Assembly (NCBI GenBank): GCA_031269825.1
Contig: JAISYP010000084.1
Location: forward strand, 1-48,192
Origin: Deltaproteobacteria bacterium
GTDB taxonomy: Bacteria; Desulfobacterota; Desulfarculia; Adiutricales; Adiutricaceae
Direction of reading: 5' to 3'
Length of the DNA stretch: 48,192 nucleotides
Under the pieces are notes generated by a model. That model did not search any database. It was not told the origin of the DNA and worked only from the letters and a program-made list of their open reading frames with translations. This document shows positions 48,081 to 48,192 of the stretch, piece after piece (positions within the stretch are counted from its first letter, which is position 1; the number at the start of each line of letters is the position of its first letter). The position numbers and the translations under genes were made by a program.

Positions 48081-48192
48081 ATTAAGCTAAAAAATGAATC
48101 ACGCCAGAACTAAATTTAGTGAAAAGTTGTTTAGAAAATCTTTTGACTCAGAATAAGATTCCTTAAATCAAATAAAATTAAATAATTAGAAA

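Overview
This 48 kb window comes from a bacterium that resembles a Desulfobacterota/deltaproteobacterial lineage in gene order (rpmF-fab cluster followed by rpiB-glyA). That placement is an inference. Housekeeping blocks alternate with AT-rich, gene-poor and visibly decaying DNA, as in a host-associated or reducing genome. Left to right: (1) the 3' end of a group II intron and a MITE-like inverted repeat. (2) A minus-strand tandem array of calcineurin-like PPP-family metallophosphoesterase paralogs: five full-length or near full-length ORFs, one frameshifted copy and at least two vestigial fragments, with substitutions and lesions at catalytic or terminal positions. (3) Housekeeping genes gltX, tpiA, secG, yceD-like, rpmF, fabG, acpP, fabF, an MBL-fold hydrolase preceded by a decayed paralog, rpiB, glyA, larB, a tatA/B-like gene and an HD-domain gene. 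(4) An AAA-ATPase/PD-(D/E)XK gene with an in-frame TGA. (5) A FecR-like protein, a membrane protein and an old-yellow-enzyme oxidoreductase with ~162-bp tandem repeats and repeated TGTATATACA palindromes upstream. (6) The main discovery candidate: an isolated 2846-aa fused RpoB-RpoC ORF outside the rplKAJL-rpoBC-rpsL context. Its universally conserved Mg-chelating motif NADFDGDQ reads NVDFKGER, its trigger-loop His is Pro, and several beta-subunit NTP-binding residues are replaced, while both zinc sites and most of the scaffold are kept. It looks like a catalytically dead, neofunctionalised RNA polymerase paralog. (7) murJ, rpsT (UUG start), ddl and an IS1634-type transposase. All homology calls are from reading by eye; no searches were run.
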